From: Ilex aquifolium
Taxonomy: Eukaryota; Streptophyta; Magnoliopsida; Aquifoliales; Aquifoliaceae
NCBI GenBank assembly: GCA_951799425.1
Contig: OX637409.1
Span: forward strand, 23,838,501 to 23,902,500
DNA length: 64,000 nt
Direction: 5' to 3'
Of the stretch, positions 36,793-47,893 are shown in pieces. A model generated the notes under the pieces. It made no database searches, was not told the origin of the DNA, and saw only the letters and a program-made list of their open reading frames with translations. A program made the position numbers and the translations under genes. Each line of letters opens with the position of its first letter. Positions within the stretch are counted from its first letter, which is position 1.

Positions 36793-37649
36793 TCAATGTG
36801 CAATAATGTCTAGTTGCTTACGACTTTCATGAACATATTCACCAAAAACCTTGGAGATGTCTCCCAAATTTTTTGCAATTGCCTCAGATGCATTCCCACT
36901 CACCTTAGCTTTCTTTTTCTTGGTTGAACATGAGGAGGCAACATTTGGTTCCATATGAGGTGGTTGATCACCTCCATGTGTTGCACTATCGGACACCGGT
37001 ACATTATTTCGTACCGGATTTTGTGTATCCATGCTCTCAACTTCCCGCATTGACACTTTTGCCTCGGCATCACCAACAATGTCTTCAATATCGATAGCGT
37101 ACTCATCAGTTACCCGGTTCTTGCCAAATATCATTCTCCAGTCATTGAAATAAGGCCACAATTTATCTCGCATGTCTTTTGCATTTCGGTCCTTCTACAC
37201 CATATGAGGACAATATATCAAAATTTTGTTTAAATACATTTTGTTTTGTTAGTATTATCATATAACCTAAGACAAAAGTGTGGGTGTCGAGTATCACCTT
37301 CAAATATTTTTGTCAAATGTCATCACCATCAACAAGTATCTTATTATCAGAACTGTTAAACACAAAAGCCTGAAGTAGACATCATAGTAAATAGGGAGTT
37401 GTAATTCTTTTTCCATATTTTCAGCTTCGACTCGATACAAGGTGAAGCACGCAGCTGGCAACCTGGAATGGAAGATTTCAAGCTGTTCTCCAAGGCTTGT
37501 AAATATCCAGGTCTGAATGTGCCATTATGGCACTTCCGCCCATTCACGCACAATTCATTCAACGACAGTATAAGTTGATTCTCTTCAGCTGTAGTCCAAG
37601 TCCTCCGTACACCATTCTCTGATTGCGTACTCCCCAGTGTGTCTGACAT
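36793..37649 (-). pseudogene. Harbinger ORF1: MYB/SANT-like DNA-binding protein, disrupted
   Basis: The first part begins M-S-D-T-L-G-S and has R-R-T-W-T-T-A-E-E-N-Q-L-I-L-S-L-N-E-L, the trihelix/SANT-like (Myb_DNA-bind_3) domain typical of plant Harbinger ORF1 and of L10-interacting MYB proteins. A frameshift near 37358 and an internal TGA (in D-G-D-D-I-stop-Q-K-Y-L-K, where Trp is usual) break the frame. After a likely intron the second exon (from about 37190) gives N-A-K-D-M-R-D-K-L-W-P-Y-F-N-D-W. It continues through an acidic middle to a basic K-K-K-K-A-K stretch, and ends at 36793. Confidence 0.7.
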
Positions 37650-37894
37650 TCTCTACCTCATGTGCAAAACACAACAAAAAATAAAATACATTCTTTTTTT
37701 TGTTTTTTTCTTTATGATAATGGTCCAATCGATGGGTAACACACAACCACCATCTTAAATTCCAGCCACAAGTTGTTAAAAAAAAAAAATTCCCTAAAAC
37801 AAAGTAACAATATAATGTTCATTGCATGCAATAACATGATAGTACCATTTGTTCGGACAAATAGTTGTGAACATATAAATACAAATTCATGAAG

Positions 37895-38690
37895 TTACAT
37901 AACTTGACCATGAGTACTTCTCCATTCGTTGTACATTTTCAATGTCATCTGATTGTGAAACAAAGACCATTCAGTAGATGTCTTCACATTGTCTATGACA
38001 TCATCCGCATGTTCACCATCAACAGGAATTTCTTTGGGCAACTCCTCCTCGAAAGGGTCAACACTCATTTCATTCATTATTAAGTTATGTAGCAAACGAC
38101 ATGCAGCTATGGTGCGGTTATGAGTACGCACAGAACAGTAACACGGTGCCCTAAGAATCGCCCATCTATTTTTAAGTAATGCAAAACATCTCTCAATACT
38201 TGTCTTTGCCGCAGAATGCCTCAAATTAAAAAATTCTTCTGGATTTAGGGGGTGCGACAGAACCCGTTCCAAATTCTTGGATATGATACCGTTGACCCCG
38301 AAATGGTGCTAAAAAACCCTCCCCACTTGTATATCCCGCATCAACTAGATAGTACGTCCATGTGTTGTATAATAATATATTGGTTACATGTATCCAAAGT
38401 ATGTAACGTTTATTCATATTTAATTATTTGTTGTACACTCCAAAATTTAGATATGGTAATTACCACGTGCTACCTTCAACCCATTTGGCCTAGTAACAGC
38501 ATCCCGCAAAATCCTAGAATCAATAGCGGACCCCTCCCAGCCAGGAAACACGTAAATGAACTTCATGTTTGGTGCACATACCCCCAACACATTTGTTGCT
38601 ATACCTCATATACGTGTTCTATACCCAGCTTGATGGACAAGAAGTACTCGGGCAGGAACATACGTCCCATCTAGTGCACCCACACAATTC
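37895..38690 (-). pseudogene. Harbinger DDE transposase, disrupted
   Basis: The catalytic blocks can be read in order: G-A-L-D-G-T-Y-V (first Asp), Y-L-V-D-A-G-Y (second Asp) and S-I-E-R-C-F-A-L-L-K-N-R-W (Glu). Damage includes a TGA at 38608-38606 inside the first block region. There is also a frameshift between R-Y-H-I-Q-E-F-G and H-P-L-N-P-E-E-F-F-N-L-R-H, near 38255. A short intron appears to separate the first and second blocks (donor near 38462). The N-terminal part of the transposase is not recognised. Confidence 0.8.
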
Positions 38691-39029
38691 TACAAAGGCA
38701 ATGCAATAAAAAATAAATTTACACATTTAAGCACGTATTAAAATATACTCATGGTGTAATACGCATATTAATCATTTAGTCAAAGTATTCCACCTCAGGA
38801 ATAAACAAACATAAAACAAAAGTAGACAACAATGTCCAATTATATAACACCAACTGTTTTGTCAAACATAAATAAAAATACCTCAATCGTGGCTTTACAC
38901 GTCTACAAGGTGATCAGATACACTGTTTAAAAAGGTAACAAATGGATTAATACATCAACACTTAATAACAGACATCAAACAAAAACATGAATAGGTTCAT
39001 GTAAAATAAGAACTATGTCAAAATAACTA

Positions 39030-39670
39030 ACTAAACTTCGGACCACACACCCACACCCACTGCGACAGACCCAGTCAGACACGCACTCACAGAGCGACAT
39101 AGAGTGAGTAAAGAGGTAGGAGATGACACAGTTGGAACGTTTAATCCACACAGACAGTGAAACAAGCATCGACAGACATATTGCAGAGGTATAAGATGAC
39201 AGTAATAACACACCTACCAACTCGATACACACATAGACACCCACACAGACACACAACGACATAGAGGGAGAAGATGTAGGAGCTTACAGTGCATAAATCA
39301 TACACTCATAAACACATACAAACACAGACATCTATATACACACAAAGACAAGCACACAGATCCAAAAACACACAGTTACACAACGAGAAGCTGGATGTAA
39401 TAACACCTTTCACAAACACACAGATACACACACACACAAACCCACACAGACATAGTCCCACAACCACATATAGGGAGTAGACGTAGGAGATTCCACATCA
39501 TTAATCCTTCATAAACATACTCAAACAGAGCATGAGTACACAGACATCGACATTACACAGGGAGACAAAGGCTGTGTGATTCTTTGTGTGTGTGTATCTG
39601 TGTATAATTGGGGGTGTTTTCCATCTCATTCTGTATACATATGTGTGTATCTGTGTATGTGTGTGTTAAT
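39030..39670. repeat. Degenerate CA/TG-rich tandem repeat region
   Basis: CA-dinucleotide stretches alternate with a longer motif, CGACATAGAG-N-GAG-A-AGA-G/T-GTAGGAG, that recurs near 39092, 39259 and 39465. It ends in a TGTG-rich stretch. Open frames across it are artefacts of the repeat. Confidence 0.7.
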
Positions 39671-40098
39671 CAGTGGCGGGTAAGAAAATCATCAATGCTC
39701 TATTTATGTACTAAGAGATGCTTGATTGTATAGAAAATGTGGAAAGTATAAAAAGTGTGTTCAAATCCAATATGGCCTACACAGAAGAAACCAAACAACT
39801 GACTTTCCCAGCAGAAATCGATGGTTTACAGAGACAAAAATGTTGGGAAGGAGTGAAGCAGAAAGCAACTTGGCAAAAAATTACCCACCACCATACAAAC
39901 GTACAAACATGTACATACAGACAAAGAGAGCGACATCCCCAATAAAATGCAAGCATTGTCGATACAGGGTTTATCCCATGTGTGTGTATATATATATATA
40001 TACGTACACAGAGAGAGAGACCGAGAGATATAGATAGATAGAAAAAGGAAACATACCTTCTCTTGCCAAAGGAGGAGAGTCGCCGTTCTCGGGTAAGT

Positions 40099-40113
40099 GG
40101 GGGGGGGGGGGGG
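40099..40113. repeat. Homopolymer run of 15 G
   Basis: A G run directly followed by TTGGTCAGG. It is prone to length error in sequencing. Confidence 0.9.
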
Positions 40114-40523
40114 TTGGTCAGGGGTGTAATGGTAAATTCAGCCCTTAATCCTGCTGGCAAAAATATAATCCCAAACTTTTAGTGGGATTTGTGTATCCTA
40201 TTCAGAAGGGATAAAAGAGCCCAAAACATACGGACCGAGTTTTTCAATCACTACGAATGTCCAACCTTACTTTTCTTTGCCAAACCAAGGATAAATGGGC
40301 CCCACCTCATTTTTATCCAATCTTTTTGGTGTAATCCGGGTTTATCCACCGTACCAAACACCGCTTTTGAAATTCAGCATCAACCAATGGTAGTCTTAAA
40401 CCCATGAGTATACTTGTGCAATTAGCCCAAAATTGTAGGGTGTTGTTGTAATTATTCTTTTAACAAAGATCGGAGCACAATGAAATTTCCGAATTCAACA
40501 TTTTTCTCAACTCAACGCCCAAA

Positions 40524-42996
40524 ATGTGGCGTCGCAGTCAAGATCTCCTACGCAGAGCCGTACCCAGACTCGCTGCACCCCCACTCTCTCTTCCTCCTCA
40601 CACCCTAGAATTGGCAAACCCTAGATTCATCATCACAAATTCATCTTCAAGCCCGAGCTTATCGATATGGAGGCGGAAGAAAGAGATGGGCAAAGAAGGC
40701 TTGATCGTAGCCAAGGAGCTGAAGAGACTGCAGTTGAACCCGGTCCGGTTCGACCGGTTCATGAAGTCCCACGTCTCTCGTCTCCTCAAATCCGACCTCG
40801 TTGCCGTCCTCGCTGAGTTTCAAAGGCAAGACCTCGTCTCTCTTTCCATGAAGGTGGGTCATTTTTCTCTGACTATTAATTGGTTTTACCGTGTTTGGTT
40901 GCTGAGAAAATGCAGGAAAACAAGAATATTTTGATATGTAAATATTTTTAAGTGCATGTCGTTTTATTAGGAATTGGGCCAATAATGCTACCCATTGAAA
41001 TTTTCAATTTTTTACAACAACTATTTTGGTATGTAAGCTCATCTCAATCACTCTCCAAAACAACAAACTAGAAAACACAAGGCACCAAATTTGCTTTATA
41101 CATATCATTTTACAAGCAGAGATTGGATGATGAACCATTGGATGTCCTGCCAATGGAAAAAAAATGTGGCTTTGGATGTCCATGATAATTGCAGGAATCG
41201 AGTACCTGCCAACTGCCAACATATCCAAAATTCATAGTCAGGATTTAAAGATGATCAGACAAATGGTCTCATTATTCCTGTCAAAATTCAAATTTCCACA
41301 ATATCATGTATGGAAATTCTTTTTAAAACTACTGTTTGTAGGAAGATTAGTTGTGGATTCTACGAGGTTAAGTTACCTCCTTGTTAAAAAAGGAGGGGGG
41401 GTGGAAGAAAACAGAAAAATGGTGAGAATGCAAAGAGAACCAAATTAAAGCTTGGGTTGCTAGCAGCATATTGGTATCATTTTTCATCAGTATTGTTGTG
41501 GAGGAAATGAAGCTTATTTGCTGTCAATTTATCCCCACACTATTGAGTCACATTTGCTGATCCATTCTTTTTGGAAATCTTGTACCTTTAGGCTTGTGCT
41601 CGTCAATTAACAGAATTAGTGAGAAACTGTACTTTGGTATATCCCTTATGTTCGGGCATAGCAAAGTGAAGCATGATGAAGCCTCCATGATCATTGGAAA
41701 ACCACTTCTCTAATCTCTATAGGATCCAAATAGTTAACTGTTAATGTCTGATTACCTCAATGTGTAACCACACAAAGGTTGTGAATGCCACTCTTTATGG
41801 AAGTAGGTAGGATATGATGCCCACAAAATTATGACATGGTTTGCTGATTTCCTTGTAGAGTTGCCTTTTGGATAATTTGTGTTTCTATAACCCTTGCACT
41901 TTCAACAATCCAAGCTAAAAGTGGGTTTGTGGCACCGTGTATACCGTTATTTTTTTAATAGTGACCATTCTTGATTCTAAGTGTTACTTTTTGTAGCAAG
42001 GAGCTCTTTTGATTTTGCTATTGGGCAGTTTTTTTGGGAATCAACAATTTGGCTAAAAACGTGATTTTAGTGGTAGTCTCTTTATACCAACTGGACCCCT
42101 TCGTTAAATTTGTTGCAGCTGTTGCATATATATAAGTTTGCCTTTTTTATTCTTCTTGTGTATTCCTGCTACATTTTTGTTTCTTCTAAATTGTTTCATG
42201 CTTCTTATATACCATTATAAAGGGTACAGATGATCAAGAAAAAAGGTTTCAGTTGATGCGTAGGACTAAGCTTAAGCTGCAACCTGGTTTTCACAGATAC
42301 ATGAAACCCTTTAGGGAACTATGCTCCTCTTGTTTGACCTGTTGCTGTTGGGTTAGTTTTATTTCTTAGTTAAATCTGCACAAAAAGGTGAAAAGGAAAG
42401 GAAATTATAGAGTCACATTTTATGCTTGGCAGTTTTGAACCATTATTCTCTCCTGGAAACATATAAACTAGGAGTTCTGTGACAATGCAACATATTTGTG
42501 ATATTATTCAAAGAAAGCATGCTCAGGGACTATCTTTAAATAGGGGCTATGTTATGACATTTTATATTTCATTCTACAGTTGTATGACGTGGTGCGTAAA
42601 GAAATATGGTACCGGCCAGACATGTTCTTTTATAGGGATATGCTTATGATGCTTGCAAGGAACAAGAAGGTAGATGAATCAAAGCAGGTATGGGAAGATC
42701 TGAAGAGAGAAGAAGTCCTTTTTGATCAGCATACCTTTGGTGATATTATCAGGGCCTTCTTAGATGGTGGACTGCCCTCTGAGGCAATGGCCATATATGA
42801 TGAAATGAGGGGATCTCCCGAACCCCCACTATCTTTGCCTTATCGGGTCATATTAAAAGGGCTCCTTCCCTATCCAGAATTGAGGGAGAAGGTAAAGGAT
42901 GACTTCTTGGAACTTTTCCCGGATATGATCGTTTACGACCCACCTGAAGACCTCTTGGAAGAAGGGGACTGGAGAAGGGACAGTGAAGATGATTAG
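40524..42996 (+). CDS. THA8-like short pentatricopeptide repeat protein
   Basis: Two exons, 40524-40853 and 42580-42996, join in phase 0 (S-M-K | L-Y-D-V-V) to 248 aa. The N-terminus starts M-W-R-R-S-Q-D-L-L-R-R-A-V-P-R, Arg/Ala/Ser-rich without acidic residues, which fits an organelle targeting peptide. The body has helical PPR-like pairs: F-D-R-F-M-K-S-H-V-S-R-L-L-K near residue 75, then the strongly conserved E-I-W-Y-R-P-D-M-F-F-Y-R-D-M-L and D-Q-H-T-F-G-D-I-I-R-A-F-L-D-G-G. The tail is acidic (E-G-D-W-R-R-D-S-E-D-D). Length and motifs match the small THA8/THA8-like PPR family, which binds RNA and aids organellar intron splicing. The particular RNA target cannot be inferred. Start chosen because it begins the targeting peptide; an internal Met at residue 55 is an alternative. 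Confidence 0.88.
40854..42579 (+). other. Intron of the PPR gene (1.7 kb)
   Basis: Donor AAG|GTGGGT and acceptor TTCTACAG|TTG. The interior has no recognised element or open reading frame of interest. Confidence 0.85.
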
Positions 42997-43671
42997 AGGA
43001 TGCTGCTGATGCACCAACATTTGCTCTATGATTGACTAGTCTGGGGTCCTGACTGGCAAGGTTGGGAAAGGACAGGGTATCTCTCAAGTTTGGGAAGAGG
43101 TTCAAAATTCCCAATGGGATGCCTGCCCCTTCTAAATGCTGTGATTAGTTGGAGAATGTTCAAGTTTAAGAGCTCAATCGACAATAAATAAGGTATTGAC
43201 AGGTCCCCCCGCCCCAAACCCACAACCACCAAAAATAAAAAACTTTGGTCAGGCACATGCTTTGCAGTTCAGATACCTGAAGCCGTATGTTGGAAGGAGA
43301 AGTAATCGATAGTAATGCTTGTACACACTATAATTAGGGAAAGATGGTGTTGGCATCCTTGTATTTGTTGGTTGTGTCATTTATACACGCTGTTAGAACA
43401 TTGGTCGGACAATCTACATTGTAAGCGCGAGTTTGTCCTTGAAATTTATATGAGGGCGAATGACATTTTGTCCTTTAAAAGATCCTAACATTTTTATTTA
43501 CCTCTTACCGAGGTCACGTTGAAGTGCCCTTCGATTTTTTCCCATTTAAATTTTGTTTAGGGCGAATGGCATTTGGTCCCTGAAAAGTTCCAAGAAGTCA
43601 TCCTTCATATTTGTGATCTTATATCATATTTGCTGATTGGAAAAGGACATGGTGTCCTGGTATTCCTAATT

Positions 43672-43766
43672 TTTGTTTTTTGGGAGGGAGACTTGAATTC
43701 TTGATCTCAAGAAGACAAAACTTTCACAAAGTAAAGAGTACAATCGGACCAAAGATCCATTGGTAT
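43672..43766 (-). mobile_element. Short SINE-like insertion with 14-bp target duplication
   Basis: Flanked by identical 14-bp copies of TGGTATTCCTAATT at 43658-43671 and 43767-43780. On the minus strand it carries a polymerase III B-box-like GAATTCAAGTCTC and ends in an A-rich tail (CCCAAAAAACAAAA). Long direct repeats plus an A-tail are typical of LINE-mobilised SINEs. Only 95 bp, so probably a short or 5'-truncated copy. Confidence 0.7.
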
Positions 43767-45010
43767 TGGTATTCCTAATTAATGTGCTACTTGTCCCCCA
43801 TTTTGGGTTGCTTTATACTGGGCAAATTATAGAAACATTTGTGGAACTATGTATATGTTCAGAGTCATTAGATAAGAGATCTTCCTCCGACTCTGAGAAA
43901 TCGGTCAAGCAGGAGGTCATCCTCGGCTCACCTCTCTCTATAAAATAACCCTCCCCTGAGGAGAGCAGAAGCTCATTAATATACTTTCAGACATTAATGT
44001 AGTCCCGGACAGAGGATACAGCTGATCTGTTTTCTGCAAATTCCAACAGCTGAAAAGCGATAAGACTTGTGCTGAAGATCAGTGGTAGTCAAAAAGAAGA
44101 GCAGGAAATGATGAGCTGAGTAGAGTTTACAAACTCAAATAAGGTTTGTCCAAAGGGTTGTTTTTTACTACTAAAGGTTAATGAGTTAGTAGATGCAACT
44201 GCTGGCCATGTTCAGATGGCTTCTGTAGATGTTAGTGTGCGATACCATTAGATATTCCTGTACGAACTTGACCATAAGAATACATTCTTCAGTACTACTC
44301 CATAAGTGTTTTGGTACAATCTAATGTCATTCAAACTTGAGACTTTAGTATCAACCTCTCAAAAGTTTTGGTGTGAAACATGGTCCGAGAATGAACTAAG
44401 AAGGTCTAGACAATACAATTGTGAAAAGTCGCAAAAAAAAAAACACAGTTCTTTTGAGAAAGAGATTCAAGATTCTTCTTTGCTATGGAATGAAGTTGAA
44501 TGCTTTTTTTTTTAGTGTTTTTCTCTGAGCACTTTCAATACCTCACCTCAATGATTTCATAGTTCGATTAAAACAACTCGACTTTCGAACCTTTTTATTA
44601 AGAGAAAATCCAAAAGTTAATAGAAATGTTGGTTCATTTGAATAGATTATCTCAAAGTCATCAGAGAAATGCGATTTCATTTGAATAGATTACGAGTGTA
44701 ATATCTTCTCAAACCTCTCTCAATCTTTCCCCTCTCAAACCCCAAGAATTTGAGGATCCCAAATGCCTCGTTTCAATCAAATATTTCCCGCCAATAATTG
44801 ATCCGTTTGACACTAAAAATTTGGGGGCAACTTCAACAACCTTATCTCCTCAGCCTTGAAGGTTAGCATTAAATGTGTTCATGCATCAGGATGACTTTCT
44901 ATCAATTTCAGTTATGAATGGGTCCAAAAGTGCCATCATTTTTTTTAAAAAAATATTATACTTTATTTGTGTATTTAATCAAAATATAATATATGCATTT
45001 TTTTTTTAAT

Positions 45011-45594
45011 TTTGTTGCATTAATTTACTTCGTTATTTTTATGATAAATAACTATAAATGAATAGATCGAATATCTATGACTATAAATCGTTTTTTAGTA
45101 AAATATCAAGGGTAAGGCTACGTTAACTCCAAAATGAGGTCAAGAGTTCAAGTTTTTTAGGCGACGAAAAAATAGTTAGTTGATAGAATGAATTTCAATT
45201 CTCTGAACGAACCGTATCTAATTATCTAGCGTGGGTTTAAATCTTTACTGAAGTGCAAGTTCTAATTTAACTGGTGTATGAGTTGAGGGACTGACTCATG
45301 TACATGAAGGTTTATCCTCGTTTCTACTTGGACTCACGAGCCTGAGCAATATAAACGCATCTTTACTCGTCGGGAACAAACCAAGAATTTCCCTTGTTAC
45401 CCAAAAAAAGACTCCAATTTTTTTTTGTTTTCGAGTACCGTAGCAAATCAATTAGGGACTTGATTTAATTAATTTGTAGTCCCTTTGTAAGCCGAATACT
45501 AAATTGAGATCAAACAATAAAATTTTGCACGAGCTACAGTTTTATTTAATGAAAAATGAAAGCATGATATTAAGGAATTATTTTTTGATTTTAC
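45011..45594 (+). repeat. Dispersed repeat, copy 1 (with internal insertion)
   Basis: Matches 49304-49590 in the cystatin intron. Shared in order: ATTTTTATGAT-A/G-A-A/G-TAAC, AATAGATC, ATCTATGACTATAAATC, ATCAATTAGG, TTTGATTTAATTAATTTGTAG, ATAATAAAATTTT and ATGATATTAA. It is interrupted by a 278-bp insertion absent from the other copy. Confidence 0.75.
45133..45410 (+). mobile_element. Insertion with 7-bp target duplication, SINE-like
   Basis: Flanked by ACTCCAA at 45126-45132 and 45411-45417. It ends with a short A-rich tail (CCCAAAAAAAG). The related repeat at 49304-49590 lacks it and shows the corresponding empty site (TACCTCCAAAAATTTT). There is a B-box-like AGAGTTCAAG near its start. No coding capacity. 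Confidence 0.65.
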
Positions 45595-47001
45595 TCTAGC
45601 CGACATGTAGGAATTTTTGGATTCCATGTTCCGAGCTGATTGGTTGTGAAAAACTATTTCTTTGGTCGACCGTACCTAATTGAGGGTAATATTATGAACC
45701 AAATTCCGTCCAAAAAATCGGCTCAGAAGATCGGATAAAAATGCAGAATCCCTTACAAATTTTCAAACTTTAAGTTATTAATTTTTGGGACATTTTAATA
45801 ATTAATTTACCAATTTTTTGGGTTACTTTTACGACTAGACTTAAAATATAATATAAAGATATGTAAATCAACACAATAAACTAATAAAACTAAAAAAAAC
45901 ACAATAAATTTGATTAATATATTCTCTAATAGTCTAAAACAAACACCATAAATAAGCACACAATCACAAGTAAAAATGTCATATGCTTCCTAAATGATGT
46001 TATTTTATGATAAACAAAATGATGTCATTTTATAACATATTATCTTTTAAAAAAAAAAAATTAAATATACATGAAAGTCAGGTAGGAATGCAAAAATTTT
46101 GTAGGTATTCTACATTCATACCCGATATTTGTGAAATACTAAAAAAATCTCTCATTAGCCGGTCAAAAAAATGCAGAAGCCGAATTATTGGGTAGAGTAG
46201 GGTCGAAAATATTGTAGAATAGGTCAGATAGGTAGAATTTTGAACACCCCTAATTATAATATAATTTTTTTTTGGTCCGATAACCTTATCCAAACGAATT
46301 ATTTTTTATTTTATCTTTGGAAAGTATGAATGATATGCATTAAACGGAAGTACTATGGTACTGATATTATATTTTTTGGTATCATACAAAAAAATAGAAG
46401 GATATTCAAAAGTGATAATTTCTGTTCAAAAGATTATAATAATTTCGCCCCAATAATAATAATTTTTTTGGGTTGAACCACTTTTTGAGTATCCATCTAC
46501 TTTTCAATATGATAAAGAAAAAATTAATGTTATACTTATCAAATTTTATATTCTAAATTAATATAAGTGGTTGGATCAGTGAAATTTATTAACTTTTATT
46601 AAAAATTTAATGCACAAAATTTTAACACATTATTTAAAATATAATATTTGATAAACAAATTTAATAGTAAAATATCAATGCCACGGTGCTATCCTGCATT
46701 AAATTGCACAATTGCCATTAAATTGAGCCACCAACTCAATCTATCCTTATCTTGAATACTTAATTGAGGAAAATGTTACATAATTCACATGAAACTTAAA
46801 AATTATAACACAAATGTATATCATTTTTCAAATGAGTGTTGGATAAATGGGTCTTACCGAAAAAATTTATGGGATTTATGAGTTGTAACTTTTTCAATCT
46901 TATTTAAGTTGTGTAGTATTACTCCTTAATTGAGTATCAGCTTTGCTTTTCAAAATGTATCCCAAATTTTCATCCTAAATGCTTATGTATTACACATATT
47001 T

Positions 47002-47482
47002 GGGGAATTCTACGATACAGTATCGCCGGTTACAACCATTTAAGGTTAAGTTACAACTTTTAAATGTCATGATCGATAATGATAGATTGTGATTGATAGC
47101 GAGTTACAACTTTTAAATGTCAAGTTATAACTTATAAGAGAGAAGTTACAATTGCTTAAGGGAAGCCCATGATCGATCATGTATATCTGTGATCGATCAT
47201 GGTCTCCTTAAATAGTTATAACTTCTTTCTTATAAGTTGTAACTTTATAAAAAAATAGTAGAGTAATATTATGTATCTCAAATCTCTAACCCAAATTTTT
47301 ATCCCAAATCAAGAGAGATCATTGGATCAGTGGATCCCATTTTAAAAAGTTGATGAGACCCACTCATCCAATTGTCTCTCTTCGTTTGGGATGAAAATTT
47401 AGATTAGAGATTTGAGATACATAATACTTCCCAAAATAATAACAGGTAGTACAGTACCGAAGTCGGTACGGTAGAATTCCCC
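47002..47482. mobile_element. Mutator-like MITE with 9-bp target duplication
   Basis: Identical CACATATTT at 46993-47001 and 47483-47491 flank an element beginning GGGGAATTCTACGATAC. It ends with the inverted counterpart (reverse complement GGGGAATTCTACCGTAC). Inside are long palindromic arms around the CATGATCGATCATG motif. No ORF. A second MITE is nested in it at about 47267-47426. Confidence 0.85.
47267..47426. mobile_element. Nested foldback MITE, about 160 bp
   Basis: The left arm starts TATTATGTATCTCAAATCTC and the right arm is its reverse complement. Similarity runs about 73 bp per arm with roughly nine mismatches, leaving almost no loop. It would fold into a near-perfect hairpin if transcribed. 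It carries the 'TTGGATCAGTGG' motif shared with MITE-like sequences elsewhere in the window. Confidence 0.75.
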
Positions 47483-47623
47483 CACATATTTTATCGTGGG
47501 GCCCAAAAAATCAACTTGTTTACCTACTGCGTGGTGCAGAAGCATTTAAGATGAAGAGTTTGGATATCTTTTGGGAAACATGACATTTTTCATTGGTTTT
47601 TACTAGTTTACTCCAAACTATGG

Positions 47624-47738
47624 GCGCGTGTGGCAAGAAAAACAAAAAAAAAACAAACTGTGGGCGCGTGCAAATAGTATACGAAGGTGAGCCGTGCGCG
47701 TAACGATTAACAGTATTCAACGAGTCATTCACACGCGT
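47624..47738. promoter_or_regulatory. Cluster of four CGCG boxes upstream of cystatin
   Basis: GCGCGT at 47624, 47664 and 47696 and ACGCGT at 47733, all within 115 bp and 155-270 bp before the cystatin ATG. The first two are part of a repeated TGGGCGCGTG word. vCGCGb is the known binding core of plant CAMTA (calmodulin-binding) transcription factors; a role here is inference. Confidence 0.45.
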
Positions 47739-47893
47739 TTTATTGTGATTTGCGATTCCTGCAAATTTTATTTCTCTCTCCTCTGTCTACAAAAACAACC
47801 CCTGTTTCCCTTTGCATCTGTGTGTTTTAGCAATAACTGATTCATTGAAACGGACGGAGAGAAGAGTGTCTTTTCGATTTTCAAGCGATTACA

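Larger units (their letters stand above)
36400..40380 (-). mobile_element. PIF/Harbinger transposon relic with both ORFs
   Basis: Contains a DDE transposase pseudogene (38690-37895) and, downstream in the same direction, a MYB/SANT-like ORF1-type pseudogene (37649-36793). This two-gene arrangement is diagnostic of PIF/Harbinger elements. The right end is probably near 40365, where the minus strand reads GGTGTTTGGTACGGTGG. A matching left terminus near 36170-36200 is only weakly similar, so both outer bounds are approximate. It occupies the spacer between the divergent SERRATE and PPR genes. Confidence 0.6.
42997..46990. other. Intergenic region with retroelement debris
   Basis: The first 0.4 kb should be the PPR 3' UTR. 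Beyond it lie a SINE (43672-43766), a repeat copy at 45011-45594 carrying its own insertion, and a promoter-like stretch. That stretch (43930-43960) has a TATAAAATA box followed by CCCTCCCCTGAGGAGAGCAG, possibly an LTR fragment. No further gene is supported. Confidence 0.5.

Noticed and set aside
38975..40160. Frames of 60-127 codons around the CA/TG repeat region
   Set aside because: Driven by the repeat and the G run; no conserved motif.
43930..44160. LTR-like TATAAAATA segment downstream of the PPR gene
   Set aside because: Promoter-like words but no TG...CA boundaries, duplication or adjacent pol sequence.
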